NCBI GenBank assembly: GCA_030248215.1
Contig: JASANG010001628.1
Coordinates: forward strand, 81,646 to 145,645
Direction: 5' to 3'
Length of the DNA: 64,000 nt
From: Enoplolaimus lenunculus
Lineage: Eukaryota > Nematoda > Enoplea > Enoplida > Thoracostomopsidae
The position numbers and the translations under genes are program-made. The stretch's first letter is position 1. Every line of letters starts with the position of its first letter. The notes beneath the pieces were generated by a model. That model worked only from the letters and a program-made list of their open reading frames with translations. It did not search any database and was not told the origin of the DNA. Shown in pieces: positions 42,502 through 64,000 of this stretch.

Positions 42502-43528
42502 CGGTGGACTATGGACAATAACAGTTCCTGATTGACTGTCTAAAGGTTCAGACAATGACATATTGACATCTACAGACAGTCTATAAAAAACTTAGTAGGG
42601 ACAACGCGAGCACCTAAAAAGGAAGGAAAATATTTTTACAAATGTGCGTGCATTTTAACGTAGGTGACCCATTACTTGAGTGTTGCAATGTTGGCTACAG
42701 TTAATGTTTGCAATACATGAACTTTTTTGCTAAAATATGCAGTGGTCCAAATACCTTGACTTGTGAAACCTAGTCTTGGCAAAAAATTTAGTCTAAAACT
42801 AAAGCTTTTCTATTACACCTCTGATCTGTAAATGGACCAAGAAGTGCAAAATCGTTTATGCGTGTAAACGGTAAAATTTAAAGTATATGTAGTTTAAATT
42901 TTAAAGTCGGAGGTTCTCATCATGGGCTAAAATGTGTATTAATTTCGAGCTAGTGGATACGTAGACTAGCTTAAGCGAAGTCTTTGCAACCCAGTGTTCA
43001 GTTTTAAAACTATATTGAAAATCATCTCTTCTTAACCGTCAAGATTTTGGGTTTTATTCTCATGGCCTATGGTAGATATAGGGCGCTGCTTACTAGATAC
43101 AGGAAAACTGTTGCACCTAAACACTGGGAGGCTCTGTGTTAGTCTTAGGCTTACAAATATTCATACGCTTTAGTTTAGACGTACGGGTGTCCAGTTGATC
43201 AATGAAGTTTTGTTAAAATATGGTGGCCAACATGTTATGAATCAAATCATTTCTTAAGTTGCTTAGCTAGTAGCGGAATAGTGTTCCGTTTCCACTGCTA
43301 AAGTTGATTAGGTTTGGTTAATATATTTCTGGAAGGAAAGCCGCAACAAGCCTGTTGCAGCTTTACCGCAGTTATTATGGTTGCAATTTCAGTCAACTTT
43401 ATACATTTTGTGTCTAACAAACATTAAAATTCTTTTTAAGTTGTGAAACCGCTGAATAATTTTGGTCAAATTTTCATATTATGCTGGATTTATTTCATTA
43501 GCTACTATTTGAAAGAACGAAATTCGTA

Positions 43529-54843
<11,315 letters not shown>

Positions 54844-55298
54844 ATGGAATGTTCCATTCCATTTGTTTTTTGTTTTGTTTACGTGAAGTTTTGTTAATGT
54901 GAAAATGGCTGTATAACACGTATGAGAAGTTGATTATGGAACCAAAGGTAATTATTAATAGAAAACAGTTACAGAATTACATTGTGTAAATTCGTTGTCT
55001 GCCTGCACGAAATTGGAGCCTAAGGCGGATTCTTGGCGGATACTAAAAATATGAACATGAGTTTTGCTGTCAAGGTCGTTTCAAAAAAAACGTTTTGGCA
55101 AATTTACAATTTTTGCGTAAAAATCGGAGCCAAGGTTGCGGAACGGAGTTGTTGTTTTTGTTGTGAATTGTTGTAGTATTTTATTTGTGGTTTTGTGGGA
55201 TGGATGTCTACTGGAGTGCCACCGGACATCCGGCTACAGCGAAAATCAACGTACGGCCCACTCCGGTACTCTGCTGATAATGCTAAGACCCTTGTAGA

Positions 55299-55304
55299 AA
55301 TAAA
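55299..55304 (+). terminator. Candidate poly(A) signal of DDX3
   Basis: This is the first AATAAA after the DDX3 stop codon, about 455 nt downstream. No closer canonical hexamer was found. Confidence 0.35.
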
Positions 55305-56928
55305 TTACATAACAACGTATTATAACAAGCAGTACTAATTTGGCGTGATTGAGTTTAACTTTTTGTCGAAAAATATAGTGATTTAAAGGCTTGCTCCGGC
55401 TACTGCCAGAGCCAGATATTTAAACTAACCACAGTATTTTTGTTTCCCGTTGAACTCTGATGTCTAATAGACAAATCGTACATGTATCACGAAGCAGCGA
55501 TTGTGAAGGAGCGTGTAGTAGGGGTATAGTTCAGTACTTAGCCAATAGGCACCCGCTAAGCGTTGTTACGTACATTGTGCTCCAAGCAATTGCACGTGTG
55601 ACTGGCAAGTGAGAACTTTCCTAGCTGTGGGGTTATGTTTGTAACAGTCAAAATCTTTTATTCCGCCATTATTTTATGTTGAAAAAATTAATAAACTTTT
55701 AAAACATTTTAAACATCTGGATGCTACACTTCATGTTTTAAACTTTGTACTCTCTTGTCCTGTTAATAGTTTTTACATCAACAGGTTCTATACATTGGAC
55801 TAGGTAACATGCTGTACATTTTAGTAATATTTCATGATCTTTATTGTAGCACATTAATTCAATTACTAATTATCATATTTTCTTATGCTTTAATTCCAGC
55901 ACATTCGCTGCCTTATTTCAGAACAGTGTGTTTTTGGTAAATGTTAACAATGTTTGTGGCTGAAATGTTGGTGGTTGTGTGTGTTTTTTTTTTAGTTGAA
56001 GCATTGGATTTACAAGTGTTGTTGGATTGCATCATCAAGTAAGGTTTTCTTTAATATTGGCACTGGCGGTCGTATATAAGCCGTTTAAGTTCATTTTCAT
56101 ATGTGTGCAACGTCTGTTATAATTGGAGTTGGAGTTGGATATGTGAAAGTTTTCAATCATTGCTTTTGTGCCGCCATTCCTAAGTGATAAATAAGTAAAA
56201 AAAAATAAAGTTCGGCTGCCTTAATTGTGTCAATTAAACGGCAGTTCTGAGCAAAAGAATATTCAAGCTTTTGTTAAAAGATTCTTATTTTTATTTTTGG
56301 TAACGGTTGAAAATTTACCAAGACGGAGACCAAAAGTCTCGGTCTCGATATGTTGGGTCTCAGTCTCGGATCGCTTTTTTGACCGAGACCGCTCATCTGT
56401 GGTGATCCGGTTTTTGGTGTGTCAAAAAAATTTTGCAACAGGAGTATAAAGATTTCACTACAAATTTCTTATACCGAAAACTTTTGCATTATTTTTAGTA
56501 GAAGCTTACGTGTTTTAACATCTAGATAAGTTCTGAAGATAGTCTTTTGAATGTTGCTGTGTTTATCGATGTTGTTCGTTGTATTTGTTGTGCCCATAAA
56601 CTGTATAAACATTTTTGGTATTTCCTTGAGCTAGAAATCAAACTTTATTTCTAGTTTAAAGGATACGTGGTTGCAAGCGCTGCTGTGACTAGTGTTAATT
56701 TTCAAAAATAATATAAAACGTGAATGTGCGATATCAGTTGGCATCTTCGGAGACCAGTTTCTAGTAGGTGTATTTTGCTGGCATCCCGTGGTAAAGTAAA
56801 ACTATATAGCAGAAATATGCAAAATTGCAAAATGCAAACGCGAATTGGATGCTTACTACATAATAATAGTATTTAATCTTGAGTTTCTTAAAAGGTCCGC
56901 AGTGCGAGCACAATTTGTATATACGTCG

Positions 56929-57182
56929 CAGCCTAATCTGCTGTTCAGGCCAATTACTTATTGGCCTAGGCCGATCGGCTATTTTATGTAAGAGCAGTTT
57001 GACCTGGGCTAAACTGCTATTCAACTTTTTGACCACCAATCACAGTTGGTTTTAAATCACTGCTTTTGCTTCAACTCATAATCACTATTTAGCCTATTCC
57101 AAACTGCTATTTGCTCAGAATAGCAGATTGGCCTAGGCCAATTAGTAATTGATCTGAAAAGCAGAAGAGCCTACGACATATA
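56929..57182 (+). repeat. Foldback MITE with >50-bp inverted ends (GGCCTAGGCC)
   Basis: The left arm (TATACGTCGCAGCCTAATCT, then CAATTACTTATTGGCCTAGG) is answered in reverse by the right arm (CCTAGGCCAATTAGTAATTG, then AAGAGCCTACGACATA). Both arms contain the palindrome GGCCTAGGCC. A transcript across it could form a long hairpin. Confidence 0.78.
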
Positions 57183-58693
57183 TATACTTGCTTACTACCT
57201 TATCCGCCGCGCTCACACCGCATGAACCGAAGAAATACATTAGGTTTAGCGTTAGGCATGCGAATATAACAGACACTAATCTCAGACGGAAGCTTTTGTC
57301 TTTGACGCATCTAATTAGCTTTATTGAGTGGAACAGTACGTAAACAAGTATCAAACATTAAATATTGAAGTACCACAATTATTGTGTTGTTATTGTTTGC
57401 CAGAGTGTCTTTTGTGACACACCTGGACGTATATTATATACTTACCGTCAAGAAGACGCATAGTGATGTTCTTTGTATGGTATACCAGTAACAGTCATAG
57501 TGCAAAGTAGATTTAAACTCGTGGGTTTTTTATTATTAAAATTAGTTGGTATCAGCCATTGGCGGCGGCGGTCTTAGGATTTTATATTTTGGACGAAGCG
57601 AGCCTTTATTTGAGTGTATTTGTATATTTTAAATTTGATGCGTTGCTTGAACTATCACTAGTTTTTCCAACCTACGTTTTTAACTGTTTCCAAACGATTT
57701 TGTGGTAGGTATCCGGTCGCCAAAAAAGGCGCTCCGCAGCGTTTTAACTGGTAATACAACATCGTCTTATATACTTTGCACTATAAATGTAGTTTATATA
57801 ACACTTTAACTGTTTTCTTCCTTGTTGAAGATATGCTTTAGGGAAATCAAATGTTTACGTAAAATCGTTAAACAGTTGTGACATTTTTAAGGCAGCTTTT
57901 TGAAAATATATTCGTCTCAAATTTCATGAAATGCCGCTACAAAACTATTTTTATTTCTTCGAATTTTTTTGATTACTTTAATTGTCAATCTGTGGCGACA
58001 CATTTGATTTTCTCTCACAGCAATATTAATATCATATTGCGAAATAGTGTTACATATAACGGCAGGTTTTGTTATCAAACGTAAAACGCGTTTTAACTCG
58101 CCGTCTGCATTCATGATGTTCGTTCTTTGTTGAATGAGAGTTGTGTTTTATGCCAGCAAGTTGCCTTACTGTGACGCTATACTTTTTAAAAAATTCTTAT
58201 TCTAATGTCTCCTAAAGCTGTCCGTTTTCGTGCGCTAAACGCGTACGATAGCGCACGGTTATGGAAGGCACACCGCGCGACAAGTGTAGCACCACCCTGA
58301 ACGTAAACTTTTTGGATAAAGTTTTTTTGGGAACTCGGCGAATTAAGATTTAAAACAGCCAAATTTCTTGCTATTCTAATATGCTAGAGTAGATTGAGGC
58401 AACTTGTATGACCAACAAATTGGTATTTAGTTTTGTATTACTCATTTAGTCAAAGGAGCACGAAATTTTAAGCGAAGCGTGCGATCATATTAGATATTTT
58501 TCCGGTTATTTAGAGTTTACTTTCTTCTACGCAGGATGCGGACAGATATTAATGTAGTGGATACGGAGGCCGGCTAGTGAAACCGGAAGCGGATATCGGC
58601 CGCATATAGCAGGGAAACTTACTGACTTGCCAAAAATGCAATTGCAGCAAGATCATAAGGGCGATGAGTTAAAAAACGGTTGTTTGAAATTTG

Positions 58694-58864
58694 GGCCAAT
58701 GCAAAGATCATGGGCGAAACGTTTTTCTGTGGGACTAGAATAGAGTAAGCTTAAGCTTTAGACTGATTTTTTGCTTGGCTTAGTCTTAGGAATAAACCCA
58801 TTCTTACGCTTAGGCTTAGGAATATGCTTATAATACTGTTCCGCCCCTATTCTATGCATTGGCC
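58694..58864 (+). repeat. MITE of the GGCCMATG family with perfect target duplication
   Basis: 171 bp, ends GGCCAATGCAAAGAT and CTATGCATTGGCC. It is flanked by a perfect 8-bp repeat GAAATTTG (58686-58693 and 58865-58872). It is the cleanest full member of the family in the window. Confidence 0.85.
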
Positions 58865-59617
58865 GAAATTTGGAACCACCGCCGAAAATATCCAGTATGT
58901 TTACACCGGATACCACCAATATAGGTTTTTTGTCGGATATCAAACTGGGCCAGATATGCGGTGGCATCCTGCTCCTGCGGTATCAATATCCTGTTGGGGT
59001 AGGATTTTACAGCTGTCGTTACTGCCAATGTTTTAAGTGCACGACACAGTTGCTTATTTCATGGCAATGTCTAAATTATATACTGCGGTCATCGCGTAGC
59101 ATGGATTTTGAAATTACGGATGTAAAAAATTTTCGTAACCGGAATTCTCGTGGCGATTACAACGGCTGATGTGCCGGCGGTTATAAAATAGGTGTTCGGA
59201 AAGCGACATATAATATGTTTGACTTGGATCTCATGATGTTGTTTTATTATTTGTCTGTAACTGGGCTTAGTTACGAATACAAAGTTTTGGGAGCTATGTT
59301 TTTGGTATTCATGTTTTAATGACGTTTTAAACTATTTATAGTTCAGGTCAATCATTTGTTGGTCTTAAACTCGGTCAAAAATCATTTTCAGTTAAATTAG
59401 TGTGGGATGTCATGTAACTTTTATTTTGTTTAAAGCCCGTTTTTCGATATCCTACTTTAATAGGTTTGTGTGTTTTTTACGTCGTTACAGTTATTGTTAT
59501 GTTGATATCTGCGTACAGTTCGGTCAGTAACGCGATATTTCACTGCGTTTGCGTTGTCGCATAGCGATTATATATTTGATTGCGTAACTCAGAGTTTTTG
59601 TATTTTGGCGATTCACA

Positions 59618-59970
59618 CTCTCTAAAAACTTAAACTTAAATTATAGCTTAACTAAACTTGAATATTTTAGTTTAAGTAAAACTCAAATGGCTGGACGGAC
59701 TAACGAAACTAGAATTTTAAGTTTTACCTAAACTAACATGTTTTTAGTTTAACACGAGTTAAAGTAAACGTATTTTTGGTTTAAGTAGCAAATCCAGCTC
59801 AGAAATTGTGTATCTGCGAGTTCACTAAGCTTAGTGTAAACTAAAAATACGTAAGATTTCAAATTAGTTTAACAGTAAACCAAACTGTTAGTTCAGTTAA
59901 TCCAGAAACTTAGTTTAATACTGCTGGATTAGCATAAGCTTAACTCAAGTTAGTTTAAACTTTTAGAGAG
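59618..59970 (+). repeat. TIR MITE (CTCTCTAAAA ends), AGTTTAA-rich
   Basis: 353 bp, CTCTCTAAAAACTTAAACTT at the left and AGTTTAAACTTTTAGAGAG at the right. The interior repeats AGTTTAA and its complement many times, so the whole unit is near-self-complementary. No target duplication was seen. Confidence 0.75.
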
Positions 59971-61970
59971 CAGTTTAGTTTGATTTTGATACGGTGATAG
60001 AAGCAGAATTTTGTTAATTGTTATAGACCTTGTGACCGCCAATGATATATGGACCCCGCGTTTGCTTTCTATTTGCTGCCGTGTACACTGTCAACTTAAA
60101 AGCTGTGATATATTCGAACACGTTTTTCAGCTTTTTGTTTATTCAACATAACAACTTGTGTAACGATACGTGCTACTATCGTTCAATGTACTCCTGTAGT
60201 TTAACCAAACATAAACGTGAAGCGCAAAAGGACAAATTTCTGTGGTGTCTGACCGCTAATTGCTTTCTAATCTGCCTACATCTGTTAATAAAGCTTGGAA
60301 TGGCCATCATACGTTAATCTGGGCATCGTTGCAGCATAGAACAAATAGGCATGTTTTTAATTATCAAACTTATATTTAGCAAGAACGAACGTTAATCACA
60401 CATGGCATACACTTTTCAGCTTTAATTTCAGTAAGCCAAAACTTTCACAAACTAATTTTTTGTGTCAAAAATTGGGAGAAAAAACTCTGTTACATATATT
60501 TGTAATATTCGCGTTACAAATCTTGGAACCGCTTTGACTAGTAATAGTAATGCACGATAATTGAGCTAAGTATGCTAATTTGGTGTTTTCTACATTGTAG
60601 ATTCTATATCCGTAGATCTTCAATTTTGCTCGACATCTTAACAATGTATGTAAAAATGGATTGCGTAATGTTTAAAGATAACATGGTACATCGCATCATA
60701 ACGAACTTACAACATTTGATCATGTTGTGGTGTTCTGAACACCGTATATTGTAATAACCTGTTACTGTTATATGTCTTCGATATTCCAGTAGTGACAACC
60801 TGCGGTGCAAAAGTTGAAGTCCGACCAAAGAAAGACAAGTTTTATTAATAAGAAGTCACAAATTTTAGGCTTTGCGTCGAGCTCTGTTTTATAAAAATGG
60901 AGTATATCCAGTACTAGCGTAAAATGTGCACTGAGATTAGGGCTCATATAAATTATAAGGGCGTGTCCATTGGGTGACTTGGAAACTGGGGCACTTCGAG
61001 ACTAGACTGGGAGGCTTAGGCTTAGGATTTGACTTCTACGTTGGTATTGTAAGCAGGCCCTTATCAGGTATCAACCGAATATCTGGTTCCAGTTTAATAT
61101 TGGGAAAAAATCGACATGCGGTGTCCGGTGTAAACTTGACAGATATTGTGAAACAAATTTATTCTGGGTTTGTTTCCAGTCAGTACTCCGTGAAAAAACT
61201 ACCAAATTGAAACTTAATTAGAATTTGTAATAAATTACGGAAGTCCGTTTACATATTTAGTTTTTGGTTTCTGAAGCAGTAAGATCAAAAGGAGAACACT
61301 CACTCTAGCATGTTGTCTACAATCTGCCGTTAGTGGTCCATGTGAAGTGTGTAATCACTAAAACGTTATCTAGGTATGTTCTCTTTATTTCTTCGTTTTC
61401 AACCAAATTGTTTTGTTTCAGAACCTGTGGTACATTTTTCTTCTAGAAAGATCTATTGAAATTCTCCAAAGGTGTTACTGCTTTGCTAAGTGTGTTTGCA
61501 TGTTACATATGTTTCGTTTACGGGTACAAGTTGTGCGTTTTTGTGTGATATTTTAAGGGATATATATAGCTAGGTTTGGAACAGCTGTAATAGGTCTTCA
61601 AAAATGATCACAACGATAGTTAGGAACTAAAATTCAACGGAGTAATAGGTGAGCTTTATTAAAGAAATGGTTCAAATTTTGAAACTCATTATTGCGTAAT
61701 TTAAAAGTTACACAGCCAATTTTACAAAGTAGTGATAGGTGCTACACAACACACATTTGAGAACATGGGTAATACACACAAAATAAATTGCCTTGATATT
61801 TCAAGACTTCTACTTTTTTAAATTTTCAAGACATTAATGTCGGTTGAGCTCAGGCTCCACCCAACCTAAGTTTACGTCTAGGACGTATCTTAGGTTGTAA
61901 AATTAGGGAATTTGGTTGTGCTTTCGGAAACTAATGTCTTGCATTCAATGCATTATGTCTAGAGTGTAGA

Positions 61971-62106
61971 TTAAGACATACCTAATTGTCTTGAATTTAA
62001 AAAATATTTCTTGAATATGAGAAAAATGTTTTGTGTGTAGTTAAGACATAATTGTCTTGAATTTAAAAAATATTTCTTGAATATGAGAAAAATGTTTTGT
62101 GTGTAG
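61971..62106 (+). repeat. Two-unit tandem duplication (70 and 66 bp)
   Basis: TTAAGACATA(CCTA)ATTGTC, then TTGAATTTAAAAAATATTTC and the rest of the unit, is repeated at 61971 and 62041. The only difference seen is a 4-bp deletion. It creates the repeated peptide FLIFKKYFLNSRQL in a reverse frame, which is not a gene. Confidence 0.85.
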
Positions 62107-63147
62107 TTTGAATATCTCAGTTGTGTATTGCAGCTATCATCGATTATTGGTATTAGTTTTTGAACCATTACATCAGCTTTATGAAATTTTAGTTCTGATT
62201 TCTTATTTGTATATGCAGCAGTATTATTGTGTTCCAAAATTTATCACTCACTAAGTTATTGCATATATACAGTAAGTTTAATAATTTGTTGCATATATGC
62301 GCACAACATCAACCTTGCATATTTATAAATGTAAAATTGATCGGTTTTGTATTTTTGCGCAGTCTTTAGTTTGAGGTATATATGTTTTTGTAGCTTCCAT
62401 TGAAACTTGTTCAATCTGCCGTTATTTGTTCAATGAGCATCATTTGTTATACGTTCATTTTGTTATTGTGTTATTGTGATAATGCCAATAAGAACATCGT
62501 GTCATTCTTGTTCAATATCGTTTCACACGACATGTGGTACTTCATTCAAAAATTTGTTTTTGCTTAATATGTTTTACTTATATATATATTTTGTTTTATT
62601 TCGTGGTTTGTTGTGTGATTTTGGTCTTCGTTGAAACTTGAAATCTCGGATGGGTGACGTTTCCTGTTTTCAGTTTTGTCGGCTGAACTGATGATTAAAA
62701 AGTTGCTGACTAAGTTTTGCACAGTGAAGATTAATTCTACTGTTGAGACATTTCGTTTACTTATGCGTAATTTTAGTAAACTCACTGTTTTTATTTGAGC
62801 GATTTGTTTATGTATCGCACGTCAACAAAATAGCACTGTATGCTGGAGTGACGTCCAGCGGTGGATTAGCTAGCATCTTCCCCTATTATGTGGTCGGTTG
62901 ATAATTTTGAGCTTCGGTTTTAGTTGCGTCGGTGTTTCGTTTATAGAAATTTCGTTGTCGTATGCTGGCCAACGTTTTAGGGCCGTAACCAGATAGACCA
63001 TATGCCTAAGCGGTGAAAAAAAGTGCGCGTAAGCAAAACAATAAGTAAGACAGCCCGGCTTCAAACCTAAAGTTTAAGCTAGACAAAAACGTGGTAAAAA
63101 TAACGGAAACGGATAGTGATCGAAATAACGGGCACGTAAAACGGATA

Positions 63148-63535
63148 CCGTAGCGACCCGAGTAAGAGGGTATCCCTATTAGGTACAACCGGAGGTATGA
63201 CTCTGGCAGAAAATCGGCCTCCGGCTCCGGTAGGATTCTGCCTGAGATTCCGGCAATTTCGGTAGTAAAATTTTGCAAGTTATCCGTGTGGCGTGTTTCG
63301 CTTTACTTTTGTCACAATTTTCAGGAAAGAATTTCCGAAATTTAGCGTAAAACCGAACAACTTTACAACACATTGTGATATTGGCTAAAATTAACTAACC
63401 ATAATTTTTACTACCTAATTTCGCCTCATTCCTGCTCTGGTATTTTTCACCTTCGGTTGCACCGTACCCCCTCTTATTCGATTACGGACTGTTATTTATT
63501 TTTATCACACACTCCGCCACGCTTCGTTGCTGATA
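63148..63535 (-). repeat. TAGCGACCC element, reverse copy with nested insert
   Basis: TAGCGACCCGAGTAAGAGGG at the left. CTCTTATTCGATTACGGACT and the TTATTTATTTTTATC block at the right match 14330-14454 in reverse. It is interrupted by 63182-63464. Confidence 0.55.
63182..63464 (-). repeat. CAGGGTGCAACCGG MITE, third copy, nested
   Basis: Reverse-orientation copy: ends GTACAACCGGAGGT and CCTTCGGTTGCACCGTAC, with the same conserved centre as the copies at 10755 and 22374. It lies inside a TAGCGACCC element. Confidence 0.65.
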
Positions 63536-63539
63536 TATA

Positions 63540-63621
63540 AGCAAAAAAATAGTCTAAAGCTTAAGCTTACTGTATTCTACTCCCACAGAAATCTCTCTGC
63601 TCTTGATTTTTGCATGGGTTG
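63540..63621 (-). repeat. Half copy of the GGCCMATG MITE family
   Basis: TCTAAAGCTTAAGCTTACTG, then ACTCCCACAGAAA and TTTTTGCATGGG, match the right half of the family in reverse. The left half is missing. Confidence 0.5.
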
Positions 63622-64000
63622 AAATTTTTAAGATTATGGATGTAGGATCGTAAATTTTGTTTCAGTTCGGACTACTGTAGCACAATTATAACGAAAAATT
63701 GCGAGAAATTTACGTAGGTAATTATTTTTGACTAATTTTGAACGTAAACATAAACGAATTTGCTTAAGTTCTATAACGGAAACGGATACTGATGTTACAC
63801 CATGGCTAACAGCATTTAAGATTTCCTTATATGAATAAAATCACAAGTTCAGTTCGAAACGAAAGCGTTCACACAGCTGGAAATGTGTCATTAGACCAAA
63901 ACAATTTAAAAAATATGTAAGTACACAAAGTTGTAGCCAAACGCAGAGAAGTACCCTGACTTACAAGCTGATAGCTATGAGCGTAACACATACAATTCTA

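Larger units (their letters stand above)
40645..43528. other. Gap between pICln and DDX3
   Basis: Contains the TIR element 41118-41605 and the MITE 42326-42501. No exon was found. No canonical AATAAA closely follows the pICln stop; an ATTAAA occurs near 41015. Confidence 0.5.
63093..63790 (+). repeat. AACGG-rich MITE relative split by nested insertions
   Basis: GGTAAAAATAACGGAAACGG at the left and TCTATAACGGAAACGGATAC at the right are the two halves of an AGGGTGTAAACGG-type element. They are separated by a TAGCGACCC element (about 63148-63535), itself split by a third element (63182-63464), and by the half MITE at 63540. Confidence 0.55.
54844..64000. other. Gene-free stretch downstream of DDX3
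   Basis: Nine kilobases with no supported coding region. The named repeats are those at 56929, 58694, 59618, 61971 and the nest at 63093-63790. A GGTCTC-rich patch lies at 56318-56395. The rest is AT-rich sequence without visible structure. Confidence 0.55.

Overview
The window is AT-rich nuclear DNA from an animal, most likely an invertebrate. Four of its five protein genes are split by many GT-AG introns that are mostly short to medium in length. The proteins belong to animal or general eukaryotic families: an SLC22 organic-solute carrier, a PTPN9/MEG2-like tyrosine phosphatase, a TENT4 (PAPD5/PAPD7) poly(A) polymerase, the Sm-protein chaperone pICln and a DDX3/PL10 helicase. I cannot place the phylum from sequence alone. 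The exon models were read by eye. In every multi-exon gene the exons join in phase from an ATG to a stop.

Layout. 1-7 kb: no gene, a repeat field with three copies of a 263-bp TTAA-flanked element. 7.0-8.8 kb (-): an intronless SLC22 transporter with a degenerate duplicate of its own 5' end just upstream. 9-14.7 kb: repeats only. 14.8-20.8 kb (+): the phosphatase, 8 exons. 20.9-27 kb: nested DNA-transposon debris. 27.0-35.4 kb (-): TENT4, 12 exons, 1250 codons. 37.1-40.6 kb (+): pICln, 7 exons, transcribed divergently from TENT4. 43.5-54.8 kb (+): DDX3, 18 exons, 739 codons, with a candidate alternative last exon. 54.8-64 kb: no gene found, many small inverted-repeat elements.

The host genes are housekeeping RNA and signalling genes: poly(A) tailing (TENT4), Sm-core assembly (pICln) and RNA remodelling or translation (DDX3), plus a phosphatase and a membrane carrier. 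Nothing suggests they form one pathway. The RG-rich N-terminus of DDX3 and the methylosome role of pICln give only a loose thematic link.

The most unusual content is the repeat fraction. Several families of short non-autonomous DNA elements have readable termini and target-site duplications. The best is a piggyBac-type TTAA element that carries a tRNA-Gly-like module with correctly spaced A and B boxes of an RNA polymerase III promoter. It is present in four near-identical copies plus one old fragment. No LTR element, retrovirus, Polinton or other virus-like element was recognised.
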